Of a DNA stretch of 64,000 nt, positions 32,998-42,878 are shown piece by piece. This DNA is from Pseudomonadota bacterium. GTDB lineage: Bacteria > Pseudomonadota > Gammaproteobacteria > Burkholderiales > Burkholderiaceae_C. The stretch lies in the NCBI GenBank assembly GCA_020161775.1, contig JAIUOW010000003.1, forward strand, positions 62,001-126,000. Direction: 5' to 3'. How positions within the stretch are numbered: the first letter of the stretch is position 1; each line of letters opens with the position of its first letter. Made by a program: the position numbers and the translations under genes. The notes below the pieces were generated by a model that saw nothing but the letters and a program-made list of their open reading frames with translations, ran no database searches and was not told where the DNA came from.

Positions 32998-34146
32998 TCA
33001 GGGCTTGACGCAGGCAGTCAGCGCCGCCACCAGCGCGGCGTTGTCCTCGGGCAGGCCCACGGTGATGCGCAGGTGGTTGGGCAGGCCATAGGCACCCAGG
33101 GGCCGCAGGAGGAAGCCGGCGGCCAGCAGCTGGGCATTGACGCCCTGCAGCCCGCCCGGCGCCGACGACAGGTCCACTGCGATGAAGTTGCCCCACGACG
33201 GGATGTACGGCAGGCCCAGCTTCTGGAAGGCGTCCTGCAGCAGCTTCATGCCCTCGCGGTTGCCGCGCGCGCTGAGCGCCAGGAATTCTTCGTCCGCCAG
33301 CGCGGCCAGTGCGGCGGCTTGTGCGGGCGCGTTGACGTTGAACACCAGCCGCGTGCGGTTGATGAGCTCGGCCACCTGCGGCTGCGCCGCCGCAAAGCCC
33401 ACGCGCAGGCCCGCCAGGCCGTAGGCCTTGGAGAAGGTGCGCATCACCACCAGGTTGGCAAACCGCTTGATCAGGCCAAACGAGTCCATGCGCTGGGCTG
33501 GCTCCAGGTATTCGGTGTAGGCCTCGTCCAGCACCACCAGCACGTGCGGCGGCACCTGTTCGAGGAAGCTGGTGATGGCCTCGGGCGCCAGCAGCGTGCC
33601 GGTGGGGTTGTTGGGGTTGGCCACGAAGATGAGGCGCGTGCGCGGGGTGATGGCGCGCAGCATGGCCGGCAGGTCGTGGCCGAAGTCCACCGCCGGCACC
33701 ACCACGCCCTTGCCACCCATGGACTTCACCGCGTGCGGGTAGCCGATGAACGAGTATTGCGAATAGACCGCCTCGTCGCCCGCGCGCATGAAGCAGCGCG
33801 CGGCCAGCTCCAGCAGTTCACTGGAGCCATTGCCGATCACCAGGCTTTCGGGCGGCACGCCAAAGCGCGCGTGCAGCGCGGCCTTGAGTTCGCTGCCGAA
33901 CGGGTCCGGGTAGGTGGCCGCGCCGGTCAGCACGGCCGCCGCGGCGGCCAGCGCCTTGGGGCTGGCGCCATTCGGGTTCTCGTTGGACGCCATCTTGCGC
34001 AGCCGCGTGACACCGGGGGCCATTTGCACTTGCGACGCAGGCTTGGCGGTGACGTAGGGCGGCAGGTTACGCACGTAATCGGGTGCGCCGTCCACGGGTG
34101 TGGCGGCTTCGGCGGGAACGGGGCGGGTTGCTTCGGCAACGGTCAT
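32998..34146 (-). CDS. HisC-like PLP-dependent aminotransferase
   Basis: A 382-residue class I/II aminotransferase related to histidinol-phosphate aminotransferase. Family features are ASNENPNGASPKAL, the NPNNPTGTLL loop, VVLDEAYTEY, and TFSKAYGLAGLRVGF with the PLP lysine. HisC-like enzymes also use aromatic and other amino acids. It lies outside any his operon and follows an aldehyde dehydrogenase and a TPP enzyme on the same strand, so a catabolic transaminase is likely. The first 30 residues are low-complexity. Confidence 0.85.
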   Translation of the reverse strand: MTVAEATRPVPAEAATPVDGAPDYVRNLPPYVTAKPASQVQMAPGVTRLRKMASNENPNGASPKALAAAAAVLTGAATYPDPFGSELKAALHARFGVPPESLVIGNGSSELLELAARCFMRAGDEAVYSQYSFIGYPHAVKSMGGKGVVVPAVDFGHDLPAMLRAITPRTRLIFVANPNNPTGTLLAPEAITSFLEQVPPHVLVVLDEAYTEYLEPAQRMDSFGLIKRFANLVVMRTFSKAYGLAGLRVGFAAAQPQVAELINRTRLVFNVNAPAQAAALAALADEEFLALSARGNREGMKLLQDAFQKLGLPYIPSWGNFIAVDLSSAPGGLQGVNAQLLAAGFLLRPLGAYGLPNHLRITVGLPEDNAALVAALTACVKP

Positions 34147-34169
34147 GGTGTCTCCTTGTCTTGCGGTGT

Positions 34170-35606
34170 TCAGGCCGCGCCCAGCAGGGCGCGGGTCTGG
34201 AAATATTCTTCAAGGCCGTAGCGGCCGTATTCGCGGCCCAGGCCCGACAGGCCCCAGCCGCCAAACGGCGCGTCCACGTCCAGCATGGCGCCGTTCAGCG
34301 ACACCTGGCCGGTGTGCAGGCGCGACGCCACGGCGCGGGCGCGGGCCGGGTCGGCCGACCATACGCCGCCCGACAGGCCGTAGGCGCTGTCATTGGCCAG
34401 GCGCACGGCGTCGTCTTCGTTCGCATACGGCAGCACGCACAGCACGGGGCCAAAGATCTCTTCCTGCACGATGCGCAGGCTGGGGTCGTCGGTGCTGAAC
34501 AGCGTGGGCTGCACATATGCGCCGTGCGCCAGGCCCGGCACCGGGCTGGCGCCACCGGCCAGCAGCCGGGCGCCCTGCGCAATGCCGCCGCGGATCGCGT
34601 CCTGCACGCGTGACTGCTGCGCGCGCGAGGCCACGGGGCCCAGCCGCGTGGCGGTGTCCTGCGGGTCGCCGGGCTGCCAGGCGGTCAGGGCAGCGCACAG
34701 GCGTTCCTCCACCTCGGCCAGCCGCGCGGCGGGCACCAGCAGCCGCGTGAGGGCGGCACAGGTCTGGCCCGCGTTGACAAAGCACTGGCCCAGCGCGGCG
34801 GGGATGGCGCGGTTGAAGTCCGCGTCGTCCAGCAGGATGTTGGCGGATTTGCCCCCCAGCTCCAGCGTGGTCTTCTTCAGCGTGGTAGCCGCCAGCGCCG
34901 CCACGCGCAGCCCGGCCGCGGTGGAGCCGGTAAAGCTCACCATGCGCACGGCGGGGTCCGAGGCCAGCACCTCGCCCACGGTGGGGCCGGTGCCCAGCAC
35001 GAGGTTGAACACGCCCGGCGGCAGGCCCGCCTCATGCACGACCTCGGCGAACAGGCAGGCGTCCAGTGGCGTGAGTTCGCTGGGCTTGAGCACCACCGTG
35101 CAGCCCGCGGCCAGCGCCGGCGCCACCTTGGCCGTGATCTGGTGCAGCGGGAAGTTCCATGGCGTGATCGCACCCACCACGCCCAGCGGCGCGCGCTGCA
35201 CCAGCGTGCCGTTGATCCATTCGTCAGCGGGCAGCGCCGCCATGGCGCGCGCCGCGCTGTCCAGGTTGCGCAGCGGCAGGCCGATCTGCGCCGTGCGTGA
35301 AAAGCCGATGGGCGAGCCCATCTGGGCGGTGATCAGCGCGGCGGCCTCCGCGCCGCGGCGCTCCAGCCCCGCCTGGATGCGGCGCAAGGCCGCGATGCGT
35401 TCAGCCGCCGGGGTGGCCGCCCAGGGGGCAAAGGCCTGCTGCGCGGCGGCAATGGCGCGGCGCGCATCGCCCGCACTGCCGGCGGCGGCCTCGCCGATCA
35501 CCTCGCCTGTGGCGGGGTTGGTCACCGCCAGGCGGCCGCTGCCTTCGCTGGCAACCCAGGCGCCGCCGATGTAGTGCTGGTGACGCAGGTGCAGGGTGCT
35601 GCTCAT
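34170..35606 (-). CDS. NAD(P)-dependent aldehyde dehydrogenase
   Basis: A 478-residue aldehyde dehydrogenase. Motifs are ITPWNFPLHQI, VLKPSELTPLDA, FTGSTAAG, the catalytic Glu in TLELGGKSANI and the catalytic Cys in NAGQTCAALTR. Length is normal. Its start overlaps the TPP enzyme stop by 4 bases, and a gap of 23 bases leads to the aminotransferase. It would oxidise the aldehyde formed by decarboxylation of a 2-oxoacid. The substrate is unknown. Confidence 0.9.
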   Translation of the reverse strand: MSSTLHLRHQHYIGGAWVASEGSGRLAVTNPATGEVIGEAAAGSAGDARRAIAAAQQAFAPWAATPAAERIAALRRIQAGLERRGAEAAALITAQMGSPIGFSRTAQIGLPLRNLDSAARAMAALPADEWINGTLVQRAPLGVVGAITPWNFPLHQITAKVAPALAAGCTVVLKPSELTPLDACLFAEVVHEAGLPPGVFNLVLGTGPTVGEVLASDPAVRMVSFTGSTAAGLRVAALAATTLKKTTLELGGKSANILLDDADFNRAIPAALGQCFVNAGQTCAALTRLLVPAARLAEVEERLCAALTAWQPGDPQDTATRLGPVASRAQQSRVQDAIRGGIAQGARLLAGGASPVPGLAHGAYVQPTLFSTDDPSLRIVQEEIFGPVLCVLPYANEDDAVRLANDSAYGLSGGVWSADPARARAVASRLHTGQVSLNGAMLDVDAPFGGWGLSGLGREYGRYGLEEYFQTRALLGAA

Positions 35607-37300
35607 GCCGCGGCCTCGGCGGGCGCTGGTTCGCCCAGGGGGTTGGCGGGCGCCGGGCGGGGTGCCTTGGAGAAGGTGTGGATGAGGTGCCAGGGCCCCG
35701 GCATCGCGCCCACGCGCACCTCGATCAGGTGCGGGCCGCCGGCGGCAAATGCGCGCTCCAGCGCGGCGGCCAGGCCGTCGGGGGAGTCCACGCGCTCGCC
35801 GGCCACGCCAAAGGCAGCGGCCAGCTGGCCGTAGTCGGGGTTGTGCAGCGTGGTGTCGGTCTCGCGCTGGAACACGTTGTTCTGGATGCGGCGCACGTTG
35901 CCGAAGGCGCCGTCGGCAAAGACCACGATGGCCAGGTTGGCGCGGTACTTGGCGGCGGTGGCGAGTTCCTGCAAACCCCAGCCGAAGCCACCGTCGCCAT
36001 TGATCGAGATGACGCGCCTGCCTGGATTACCCAGCGCCACGCCCAGGGCGGTGTTGAAGCCGTAGCCCAGCGTGCCCTGGTAGCCGGGGCTGATGAAGCT
36101 GCGCGGTGCCTGCACAGGGTAGGCGAAGGTGGCCGCGTAGCCCACCTGCGTCAGCTCGCTGACGAGGATGCCGTCATCCACGCCGCTGTCCGGCAGCGCC
36201 TGGCGTATGGCCGCCAGGTAGCTGCGCTGCGGCTCCACGTGCGCCACCTGTTCGTCGCACCAGGCGCGAACGGCGTCCAGGTCCAGCGGGGCCTGTGCAT
36301 GCGAGGCTGGTGGATCGCCTTGCAGCGCATCGGCCAGCGCGTTCAGGCCGGCGGCGGCGTCGCCCTGCAGCGCGAGGCCAGGCGAGCGCGGCGCGCCGGT
36401 GTGGGCCGGGTCGATGTTCAGGTAGATGTACTTCACGCCAGGCACGGCGTGCGCCGGGCGGCCCAGGGCATCCATGGCGCGCGAGCCGGCGACCAGCACC
36501 ACGTCGGCATGCGGCAGCACGCAGCGCCCGCCCAGGTTCAGCAGCGCCAGCGGGTGGCGCTGGGGCAGCGCGCCGCGGCCGTTGTCGGTCATGATGACCG
36601 GCGCGTTCAGGCGCTCGGCCAGGCGTTGCAGGCCCTGCGTGCCGCCCGCGGCCACCACGCCGCCACCAGCCCAGATCACGGGGCGGCGCGCGCTGCGCAG
36701 CAGCGCGGCAGCGGCGGCGATGTCCGCGCCCGCTGGCGGCTGCGGCTGTGCGGGCGCAGCGGCGTCCAGCAAGGTGATGTCGGCGCGGGCCTGCAGCACG
36801 TCGGGCGGAATCTCCAGCGCCACGGGGCGGGGGTGGCCGGTGCGCATCTGCACGAAAGCCTCATGCACCAGGCGCGGAATGTCACCGGGCTGCAAGGCGA
36901 TAGCGGACCATTTGGTCACGCTGCGCAGGATTCGCGACTGTTCATTGACTTCGTGCAGCATGCCAAAGCCCTTGCCGATGGTAGGCGACGGGATCTGGCC
37001 CGCGATGCACAGCACGCGCGAAGAGCAGGCATAGGCCGTGGCCAGCCCGGACAGCGCGTTCAGGATGCCGGGGCCGGGAACCACCATGCAGACACCTTCG
37101 CGGCCCGTGGTGCGCGCGTAGCCGTCGGCCATGTACGAGGTGGCCTGTTCGTGGCGCGGCACCACGAAGCGGATGCGATCGGCCACGTCAATCAGCGCGT
37201 CGGTGGCCCAGTCAAGCTGCACGCCCGGTATGCCAAAGATATCCGTCACGCCCTCGATCACCAATTGCCTGGCCAGTGCCTGGCCGCCTGTCATTTCCAT
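35603..37300 (-). CDS. Thiamine-diphosphate enzyme of the acetolactate synthase/2-oxoacid decarboxylase family
   Basis: A 565-residue three-domain TPP enzyme. The N-terminal Pyr domain has DIFGIPGVQ and VVPRHEQATSYMADGYAR with the catalytic Glu. The central domain includes RPVIWAGGGVVAAGG. The C-terminal PP domain has the TPP motif INGDGGFGWGLQEL, then LAIVVFADGAFGNVRRIQ. ATG 37300 follows GGAGA, giving MEMTGGQALARQ; the longer frame from 37447 would extend into the divergent promoter. No regulatory ilvH partner is nearby, so it is probably a 2-oxoacid decarboxylase. Confidence 0.87.
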   Translation of the reverse strand: MEMTGGQALARQLVIEGVTDIFGIPGVQLDWATDALIDVADRIRFVVPRHEQATSYMADGYARTTGREGVCMVVPGPGILNALSGLATAYACSSRVLCIAGQIPSPTIGKGFGMLHEVNEQSRILRSVTKWSAIALQPGDIPRLVHEAFVQMRTGHPRPVALEIPPDVLQARADITLLDAAAPAQPQPPAGADIAAAAALLRSARRPVIWAGGGVVAAGGTQGLQRLAERLNAPVIMTDNGRGALPQRHPLALLNLGGRCVLPHADVVLVAGSRAMDALGRPAHAVPGVKYIYLNIDPAHTGAPRSPGLALQGDAAAGLNALADALQGDPPASHAQAPLDLDAVRAWCDEQVAHVEPQRSYLAAIRQALPDSGVDDGILVSELTQVGYAATFAYPVQAPRSFISPGYQGTLGYGFNTALGVALGNPGRRVISINGDGGFGWGLQELATAAKYRANLAIVVFADGAFGNVRRIQNNVFQRETDTTLHNPDYGQLAAAFGVAGERVDSPDGLAAALERAFAAGGPHLIEVRVGAMPGPWHLIHTFSKAPRPAPANPLGEPAPAEAAA

Positions 37301-37392
37301 AGTGTCTCCGTGTGTTGTGCGGGCTGGTCTTGTGTGCTCAGGGGGGTGGGAAAACCCGACGCGCCACCGTTGTGCAAGAGCCGAAAAGAATG

Positions 37393-37454
37393 TTGACTTA
37401 ATCAAGCAAGTGAATAGAATCATCCGCAAGATACTTAACGTTGTCAAGTATCTT
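37393..37454. promoter_or_regulatory. Tandem palindromes in the divergent promoter of the TPP enzyme and ABC operons
   Basis: AAGATACTT (37428-37436) and AAGTATCTT (37446-37454) are perfect 9-base arms with a 9-base spacer. A second palindrome, TTGA-CTTAA-TCAA, is at 37393-37405. The two sites share 10 of 14 aligned bases. They lie between the TPP enzyme and binding protein genes. The MarR regulator at 42875 is the natural candidate to bind them. Confidence 0.65.
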
Positions 37455-37527
37455 CAGGGCCCATCGAGAGGCCGCAGCCACACCGTCAAACCACGCGTGA
37501 CAGCGCACCCGAAACAGGAGACATCCA

Positions 37528-39090
37528 ATGAAGAAACCCTTGAGCACCGCGCTCGCCCTGGCCGCCTTGATGGCCTGTGGCGCGGCGGCCGCGGCAGAAT
37601 TGAAAATGGCCATCGCCACCGACGTGACGTCGATGGATCCGCAGTACGCCAACATCGCCGGCAACGTGCAGGCGTCGCGCCACATGTTCGAGTCGCTGGC
37701 CGACCTGGACGCCGAGGGCCGCCTGGTGCCGCGCCTGGCCGAATCGTGGCAGCGCGTGGCGCCGTCGGTGTGGGAGTTCAAGCTGCGCCGCAACGTGAAG
37801 TTCCATGACGGCTCCGCGTTCACGGCCGAGGACGTCGTGTACTCGGTCGGCCGCCCCGCGACGCTGACCGCGTCGCCCGCCACGCTCAATGGCTTCCTGA
37901 AAGACATCAGCAAGGCCGAGGCGGTGAACGAACATACCGTGCGCCTGACCACGTCCACCCCGCTGGCCGTGCTGCCCAACTACATGGCCATGGTGCCCAT
38001 GGTGTCCAAGAAAGCGACCACGGGCCTGAAGCCCGAGGACTTCGAAAGCGGCAAGGGCATGAGCGGCACCGGCCCCTACAAGTTCGTGCGTTTCCTGCGC
38101 AGCGACCGCGTGGAGCTGCTGCGCAACGATGCGTACTGGGGCAACAAGCCCACGTACGACAAGGTCACCATCCGCATCATGCCGAACAACCCGGCGCGCA
38201 CCGCCGCGCTGCTGTCGGGCGAGGTGGACGTGATCGCCGCCGTGCCGGCCGCGGATCTGGCCCGCATCAAGTCCAATGCCAACCTGACCTTCTATACCAA
38301 GCCGCTGGCGCGCCACACGTTCTGGACGATGAACCAGTTCTCCGAGCGGCTGCCCCTGGCCACCGACCATGCCGACAAGCCGCTGGCTGGCAACCCGTTC
38401 AAGGACGTGCGTGTGCGCCGCGCGTTCTCCAAGGCCATTGACCGCGAAGCCATCGGCACCCGCGTGATGGAAGGCCTGGGCGTGCCCACGCAGAACCCCG
38501 TGCCACCCACCATGTTTGGCTACAACCCGTCGGTGCAGCCCGAAAAGCTGGACCTGGACGGCGCGAAGAAGCTCATGGCCGAAGCTGGCTACCCCAACTG
38601 CTTCAAGCTGTCCATCTTTGCCCGCAGCGACGCGCACCCGACCGATTCGGCGCAGGCACAGGCCACCGGCCAGATGCTGTCGCGCCTGGGTTGCAAGGTG
38701 ACGGTCGAGGTCGTGCCCACCAGCGTGTTCTTCACGCGCGGCAACAAGCTGGAGCTGCCCATGCTGCTGCTGGCCACCGGCGTGGACGGCGGCGACCTGG
38801 GCGTGACGCTGGAGTACCTGTTCAGCAACCCGACCAACAACCCGTTTCGCAAGATCAACATGCAGACCTACGACTCGCCCGTGTTCTGGAAGCCGCTGCG
38901 CGAGGCGCTGGCATCGTCGGACGAACTGGTGCGCGAGCGCAAGTACCGCGAGGTCATTGAAGTGCTGCGCAACGAAGTCGGCGTGATCCCCACGCAGCTC
39001 ATGGTCGGCACCTGGGCGTCGCGCAAGGGCGTGGTGCTAAAGCCCCGTGTGGACGAGCGCACCTACGCGCAGGACATCACGGGCAACTGA
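37528..39090 (+). CDS. Peptide/nickel-type ABC transporter substrate-binding protein
   Basis: A 520-residue SBP_bac_5 protein. The signal peptide is MKKPLSTALALAALMACGAAAAA, followed by ATDVTSMDPQYANIAGN, the typical N-terminus of dipeptide/oligopeptide binding proteins. Later markers are FHDGSAFTAEDVVYSV, MSGTGPYKFVRF and NDAYWGNKPTYDKVTI. It begins a five-gene importer operon. Its divergence from the amino acid breakdown genes suggests a peptide or amino-acid-derived ligand. Confidence 0.9.
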   Translation: MKKPLSTALALAALMACGAAAAAELKMAIATDVTSMDPQYANIAGNVQASRHMFESLADLDAEGRLVPRLAESWQRVAPSVWEFKLRRNVKFHDGSAFTAEDVVYSVGRPATLTASPATLNGFLKDISKAEAVNEHTVRLTTSTPLAVLPNYMAMVPMVSKKATTGLKPEDFESGKGMSGTGPYKFVRFLRSDRVELLRNDAYWGNKPTYDKVTIRIMPNNPARTAALLSGEVDVIAAVPAADLARIKSNANLTFYTKPLARHTFWTMNQFSERLPLATDHADKPLAGNPFKDVRVRRAFSKAIDREAIGTRVMEGLGVPTQNPVPPTMFGYNPSVQPEKLDLDGAKKLMAEAGYPNCFKLSIFARSDAHPTDSAQAQATGQMLSRLGCKVTVEVVPTSVFFTRGNKLELPMLLLATGVDGGDLGVTLEYLFSNPTNNPFRKINMQTYDSPVFWKPLREALASSDELVRERKYREVIEVLRNEVGVIPTQLMVGTWASRKGVVLKPRVDERTYAQDITGN

Positions 39091-39122
39091 GGCGGCTGCC
39101 TGAACACTGACGGCCACGCTGC

Positions 39123-40100
39123 ATGTTCTTCTTCCTGTTGAGGCGCCTGGCGCAAAGCGTGGCCGTGCTGTGGTTCATGTCCGTGATCGTGTTCGCGGGC
39201 ATCTACGTGGTGGGCGACCCCGCGTCCATGATGATCCCGGACAACGTCACGCCCGAGATGCGCGACCAGATGATGGCCGCGCTGGGGCTGGACAAGCCGG
39301 CGTACGCGCAGTACCTGGACTTTGCCGGGCGCCTGTTGGACGGCAGCCTGGGCCGGTCGTTCGCCACCGGCCTGCCGGTGACCGAGCTGCTGGCCAGCCG
39401 CCTGCCCGCCACGCTGGAGCTGGCCGTGGCGGCCACGGTGATCGCCGTGGTGGTGGGCCTGCCGCTGGGCCTGGTGGCGGGGCGCTGGCCCACCACGCCC
39501 GTCGGCCGTGCACTCACCTTCCTGTCGTCGCTGGGCTTCAGCCTGCCGACGTTCTGGCTGGGGTTGATGCTCATCATGGTGTTCGCGGTGATCCTGGGCT
39601 GGCTGCCGTCGGGCGGGCGCGGCCCCACCACGGCGCTGTTCGGGCTGCAGGTCAGCTTCATGACCTGGGACGGCCTGCGCTACCTGCTGCTGCCGGCCAC
39701 CAACCTGGCGCTGTTCAACGCCGCGATGATCATGCGGCTGGCGCGCTCTTCCACGCGTGAGGCTTTGTTGATGGACTACGTGAAGTTCGCGCGGGCCAAG
39801 GGGCTGGGCCAGGGCCGCCTGATCGGCGTGCACGTGCTCAAGAACATCATGATCCCCATCGTGACCGTGGTGGGCATCAACTTTGGCGGGATCATCGCGT
39901 TCTCGGTCGTGACCGAAACCATCTTCGGCTGGCCCGGTATGGGCAAGCTGCTGATCGATTCTGTCAACGCGCTGGACCGGCCGGTGGTGCTGGGTTACCT
40001 GTTGTTCGTGGTGCTGATCTACCTCGTCATCAACCTGGTGGTGGACCTCATGTATTCGTGGCTGGACCCGCGCGTGACCCTGGGGACTGAATCGTCATGA
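39123..40100 (+). CDS. Peptide-type ABC permease 1 (DppB-like)
   Basis: A 325-residue permease with N-terminal MFFFLLRRLAQSVAVLW and about six membrane segments. The cytoplasmic EAA loop (ALLMDYVKFARAKGLGQGRLIGVHVLKN) contacts the ATPases. The last codons overlap permease 2 by 4 bases. Confidence 0.92.
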   Translation: MFFFLLRRLAQSVAVLWFMSVIVFAGIYVVGDPASMMIPDNVTPEMRDQMMAALGLDKPAYAQYLDFAGRLLDGSLGRSFATGLPVTELLASRLPATLELAVAATVIAVVVGLPLGLVAGRWPTTPVGRALTFLSSLGFSLPTFWLGLMLIMVFAVILGWLPSGGRGPTTALFGLQVSFMTWDGLRYLLLPATNLALFNAAMIMRLARSSTREALLMDYVKFARAKGLGQGRLIGVHVLKNIMIPIVTVVGINFGGIIAFSVVTETIFGWPGMGKLLIDSVNALDRPVVLGYLLFVVLIYLVINLVVDLMYSWLDPRVTLGTESS

Positions 40101-40993
40101 GCACGGTTGCCGCCCCCGTCGAAACGCCGCTGCGCCGCCTGTGGCGCGAATTCACCGAGAGCCGCATCGCCTGCATCGGGCTGGGCATGACCCTGCTGAT
40201 CCTTCTGGTGGCCGTGCTGGCGCCGTGGATCTCACCGCAGAACCCCTATGACCTGCAGCAGCTGTCGGTGCTGGACGCGCGGCTCAAGCCCGGCTCGCTG
40301 TCCGGTGACGGGCACATGCGCTTCTGGCTGGGCACCGACGACCAGGGCCGTGACATGCTGTCGGCCATCCTCTACGGCCTGCGCATCAGCATGATGGTCG
40401 GGTTGCTGTGCACGGCGCTGGCGGCGGTGCTGGGCACCGTGCTGGGCCTGGCCGCGGCATGGTTCGGCGGTGCGGTGGACGCGCTCATCATGCGGCTGGC
40501 CGATACGCAGATGGCGTTCCCGTCCATCCTGATCGCGCTGATTTTCCTGGCGCTGTTCGGCAAGGGCGTGGACAAGATCGTGCTGGCCCTGGTGCTGGTG
40601 CAGTGGACCTACTATGCACGCACCGTGCGCAGCTCGGGGCTGGTGGAACTCAAGCGCGAGTATGTGGAGGCCGCGCGCGGCCTGCGCCTGCCGCGCAGCC
40701 GCATCCTGTTCGTGCACGTGCTGCCCAACTGCCTGCCGCCGCTGCTGGTGGTGGCGACCATCCAGGTGGCGATTGCCATCGGGCTGGAGGCAACGCTGTC
40801 CTTCCTGGGGCTGGGCCTGCCGGTGACCGAGCCGTCGCTGGGCCTGTTGATCTCCAACGGCTACAACTACATGCTGTCGGGTAACTACTGGATCAGTTTC
40901 TTTCCCGGCGTGGCGCTGCTGGTGGCGGTGCTGAGCATCAACACGGTGGCCGACCAGTTGACCGACGTGCTCAACCCGAGGCTGCGGCGATGA
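40097..40993 (+). CDS. Peptide-type ABC permease 2 (DppC-like)
   Basis: A 298-residue permease. A short N-terminal helix with the oppC-type N-domain (ESRIACIGLGMTLLILLVAVLAPW) is followed by GTDDQGRDMLSAILYGLRIS. The EAA loop is ELKREYVEAARGLRLPRSRILFVHVLPN. It pairs with the DppB-like permease. Both ends overlap neighbours by 4 bases. Confidence 0.92.
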   Translation: MSTVAAPVETPLRRLWREFTESRIACIGLGMTLLILLVAVLAPWISPQNPYDLQQLSVLDARLKPGSLSGDGHMRFWLGTDDQGRDMLSAILYGLRISMMVGLLCTALAAVLGTVLGLAAAWFGGAVDALIMRLADTQMAFPSILIALIFLALFGKGVDKIVLALVLVQWTYYARTVRSSGLVELKREYVEAARGLRLPRSRILFVHVLPNCLPPLLVVATIQVAIAIGLEATLSFLGLGLPVTEPSLGLLISNGYNYMLSGNYWISFFPGVALLVAVLSINTVADQLTDVLNPRLRR

Positions 40994-41856
40994 CGGTGTC
41001 ACACAGCGCAATGCCGCTGCTCGAAGTCCGCGACCTGCAGACGCACTTTCCCACGCAGGGCGGCGTTGTGCGCGCGGTGGACGGCGTGAGCTTCACACTC
41101 GGCCGTGGCGAGATCATGGGCCTGGTCGGTGAATCGGGCTCGGGCAAATCGCAGACGGGCTATTCGATCATGGGCCTGGTGGACAAGCCCGGGCGCATCG
41201 TGGGCGGCAGCATCCGCCTGGGTGGCGAGGAACTGGTGGGCAAGTCCGAGCGCGAATGGCAGTCCATCCGCGGGCGGCGCATCGCCATGATCTTCCAGGA
41301 CCCGATGATGACGCTCAACCCGGTGCTGCAGATCGCCACGCAGATGACCGAGGCCGTGCTGGCCCACCGCCGCGTGAGCCGCGCCCAGGCGCTGGAAGAA
41401 GCCCACGACGCGCTGGTGCGTGTGGGCATCCCGTCGCCGGGTGAACGGCTGCGCTGCTACCCGCACCAGCTGTCGGGCGGCATGCGCCAGCGCGTGGTGA
41501 TCGCCATTGCGCTCTTGAACAAGCCCGAGCTGTTCATTGCCGACGAACCCACCACGGCGCTGGACGTCACGATCCAGGGCCAGATCCTTTACGAAATGCA
41601 GAAACTCACGCGCGAAACCGGCGCCTCGCTGATCTGGATCACGCACGACATGGCCGTGGTCGCGGCGCTGGCCCAGCGCATCTGCGTCATGCGCCGCGGC
41701 AGGATCGTGGAGCAGGGCGCGGTCGGCGACATCCTGCATGCGCCGCAGCACCCGTACACGCGCGGCCTGATGGACTCCATCCCCAGCCGCAACCCGCGCG
41801 GCCAGCGGCTGCGCACCATGCCGGATCTGGACGGCGCCGCGGGAGCGGCCGCATGA
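40990..41856 (+). CDS. Peptide-type ABC ATPase 1 (DppD-like)
   Basis: A 288-residue ATPase: Walker [10 protein letters not shown], signature LSGGMRQRV, Walker [13 protein letters not shown], then H-loop WITHDMAVV. It is shorter than typical DppD (about 320) because the C-terminal oligopeptide domain is reduced to [13 protein letters not shown] plus an Ala-rich tail, and the usual Cys-rich Fe-S-like motif is absent. It starts 4 bases inside permease 2. Confidence 0.9.
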   Translation: MTVSHSAMPLLEVRDLQTHFPTQGGVVRAVDGVSFTLGRGEIMGLVGESGSGKSQTGYSIMGLVDKPGRIVGGSIRLGGEELVGKSEREWQSIRGRRIAMIFQDPMMTLNPVLQIATQMTEAVLAHRRVSRAQALEEAHDALVRVGIPSPGERLRCYPHQLSGGMRQRVVIAIALLNKPELFIADEPTTALDVTIQGQILYEMQKLTRETGASLIWITHDMAVVAALAQRICVMRRGRIVEQGAVGDILHAPQHPYTRGLMDSIPSRNPRGQRLRTMPDLDGAAGAAA

Positions 41857-42878
41857 CCGCGCTGCTCGAACTGCAGGGCGTCACGCGCAGCTTCCGCCGC
41901 GCGGGCGGCGCGCTGGAGCGCCTGCGCGACCGGCTGACGGGCAAGGCCGTGCCGCCCCGTGTGACCGTGGTGCACCCCACCGACCTGAGCATCCGCGCCG
42001 GCGAGGTGCTTGGCCTGGTGGGGGAATCGGGCTGCGGCAAGTCCACCCTGGGCCGCGTCGTGGCCGGGCTGCTGCCGCCCGACACGGGCCGCCGGCTCTG
42101 GCAGGGCGAGGACATGGCGGCGCTGCCGCCGGCGCGCGCGCAGCAGGTGGGCCTGGGCGTGCAGATGATTTTCCAGGACCCGTATGCGTCGCTCAACCCG
42201 CGCCGCCGCGTGGGCGATGCGATTGCCGAGGCGGCGGTGATCCATGGCCATACAACGCGCGCCGAGCGCGGCGCCTATGTGGCCGACCTGCTGCAGCGCG
42301 TGGGGCTTCAGGCCGCCATGGCAGACCGTTTTCCACACCAGTTCTCTGGTGGGCAGCGGGCGCGCATCGGCATCGCGCGTGCGCTGGCTGTCAAGCCGGA
42401 CTTCCTGGTGTGCGACGAATCCGTGGCGGCGCTGGACGTGTCCGTCCAGGCCCAGGTGCTCAACCTGTTCATGGATCTGCGCGAGCGCATGGGGCTGACC
42501 TATCTGTTCATCAGCCACGACCTCAGCGTGGTGCACCACCTGGCCGACCGCGTCGCCGTGATGTACCTGGGCCGGCTGGTGGAGGTGGCACCCACCGAAG
42601 CGCTGTTCCACGAACCGGCCCACCCCTACACCCGCGCACTGCTGGACAGCGTGCCACGGCTGGAGGGCGGGCAGGCCAACTTCCGCCCCCTGGCCGGCGA
42701 GATGGCGTCGGTGCTGGCGCCGCCGCCGGGCTGCGCGTTCCACCCGCGCTGCCCGCATGCGACGGCGGTGTGCCGCGAGCAGGTGCCGCCGCTGCGCACC
42801 GTCGCGCCGGGCCGCTCCGTGGCCTGCCACCTGGTGCAGGCCGCCACCGGCCAGCCTTCTGTGACAATCGCACCATGA
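41853..42878 (+). CDS. Peptide-type ABC ATPase 2 (DppF-like)
   Basis: A 341-residue ATPase. Walker A is GESGCGKST, the signature is FSGGQRARIG, Walker B is FLVCDESVAALD (Glu after Asp kept), then FISHDLSVVHHL. The C-terminal oligopeptide domain is complete with HPYTRALLDSVP and the Cys motif GCAFHPRCPHATAVC. It pairs with the shorter ATPase 1. Its stop overlaps the MarR start by 4 bases. Confidence 0.92.
   Translation: MTALLELQGVTRSFRRAGGALERLRDRLTGKAVPPRVTVVHPTDLSIRAGEVLGLVGESGCGKSTLGRVVAGLLPPDTGRRLWQGEDMAALPPARAQQVGLGVQMIFQDPYASLNPRRRVGDAIAEAAVIHGHTTRAERGAYVADLLQRVGLQAAMADRFPHQFSGGQRARIGIARALAVKPDFLVCDESVAALDVSVQAQVLNLFMDLRERMGLTYLFISHDLSVVHHLADRVAVMYLGRLVEVAPTEALFHEPAHPYTRALLDSVPRLEGGQANFRPLAGEMASVLAPPPGCAFHPRCPHATAVCREQVPPLRTVAPGRSVACHLVQAATGQPSVTIAP

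Noticed and set aside
32998..34146. hisC as a histidine biosynthesis gene
   Set aside because: No other his gene is near and it follows catabolic enzymes on the same strand; the HisC-like fold also covers other aminotransferases.
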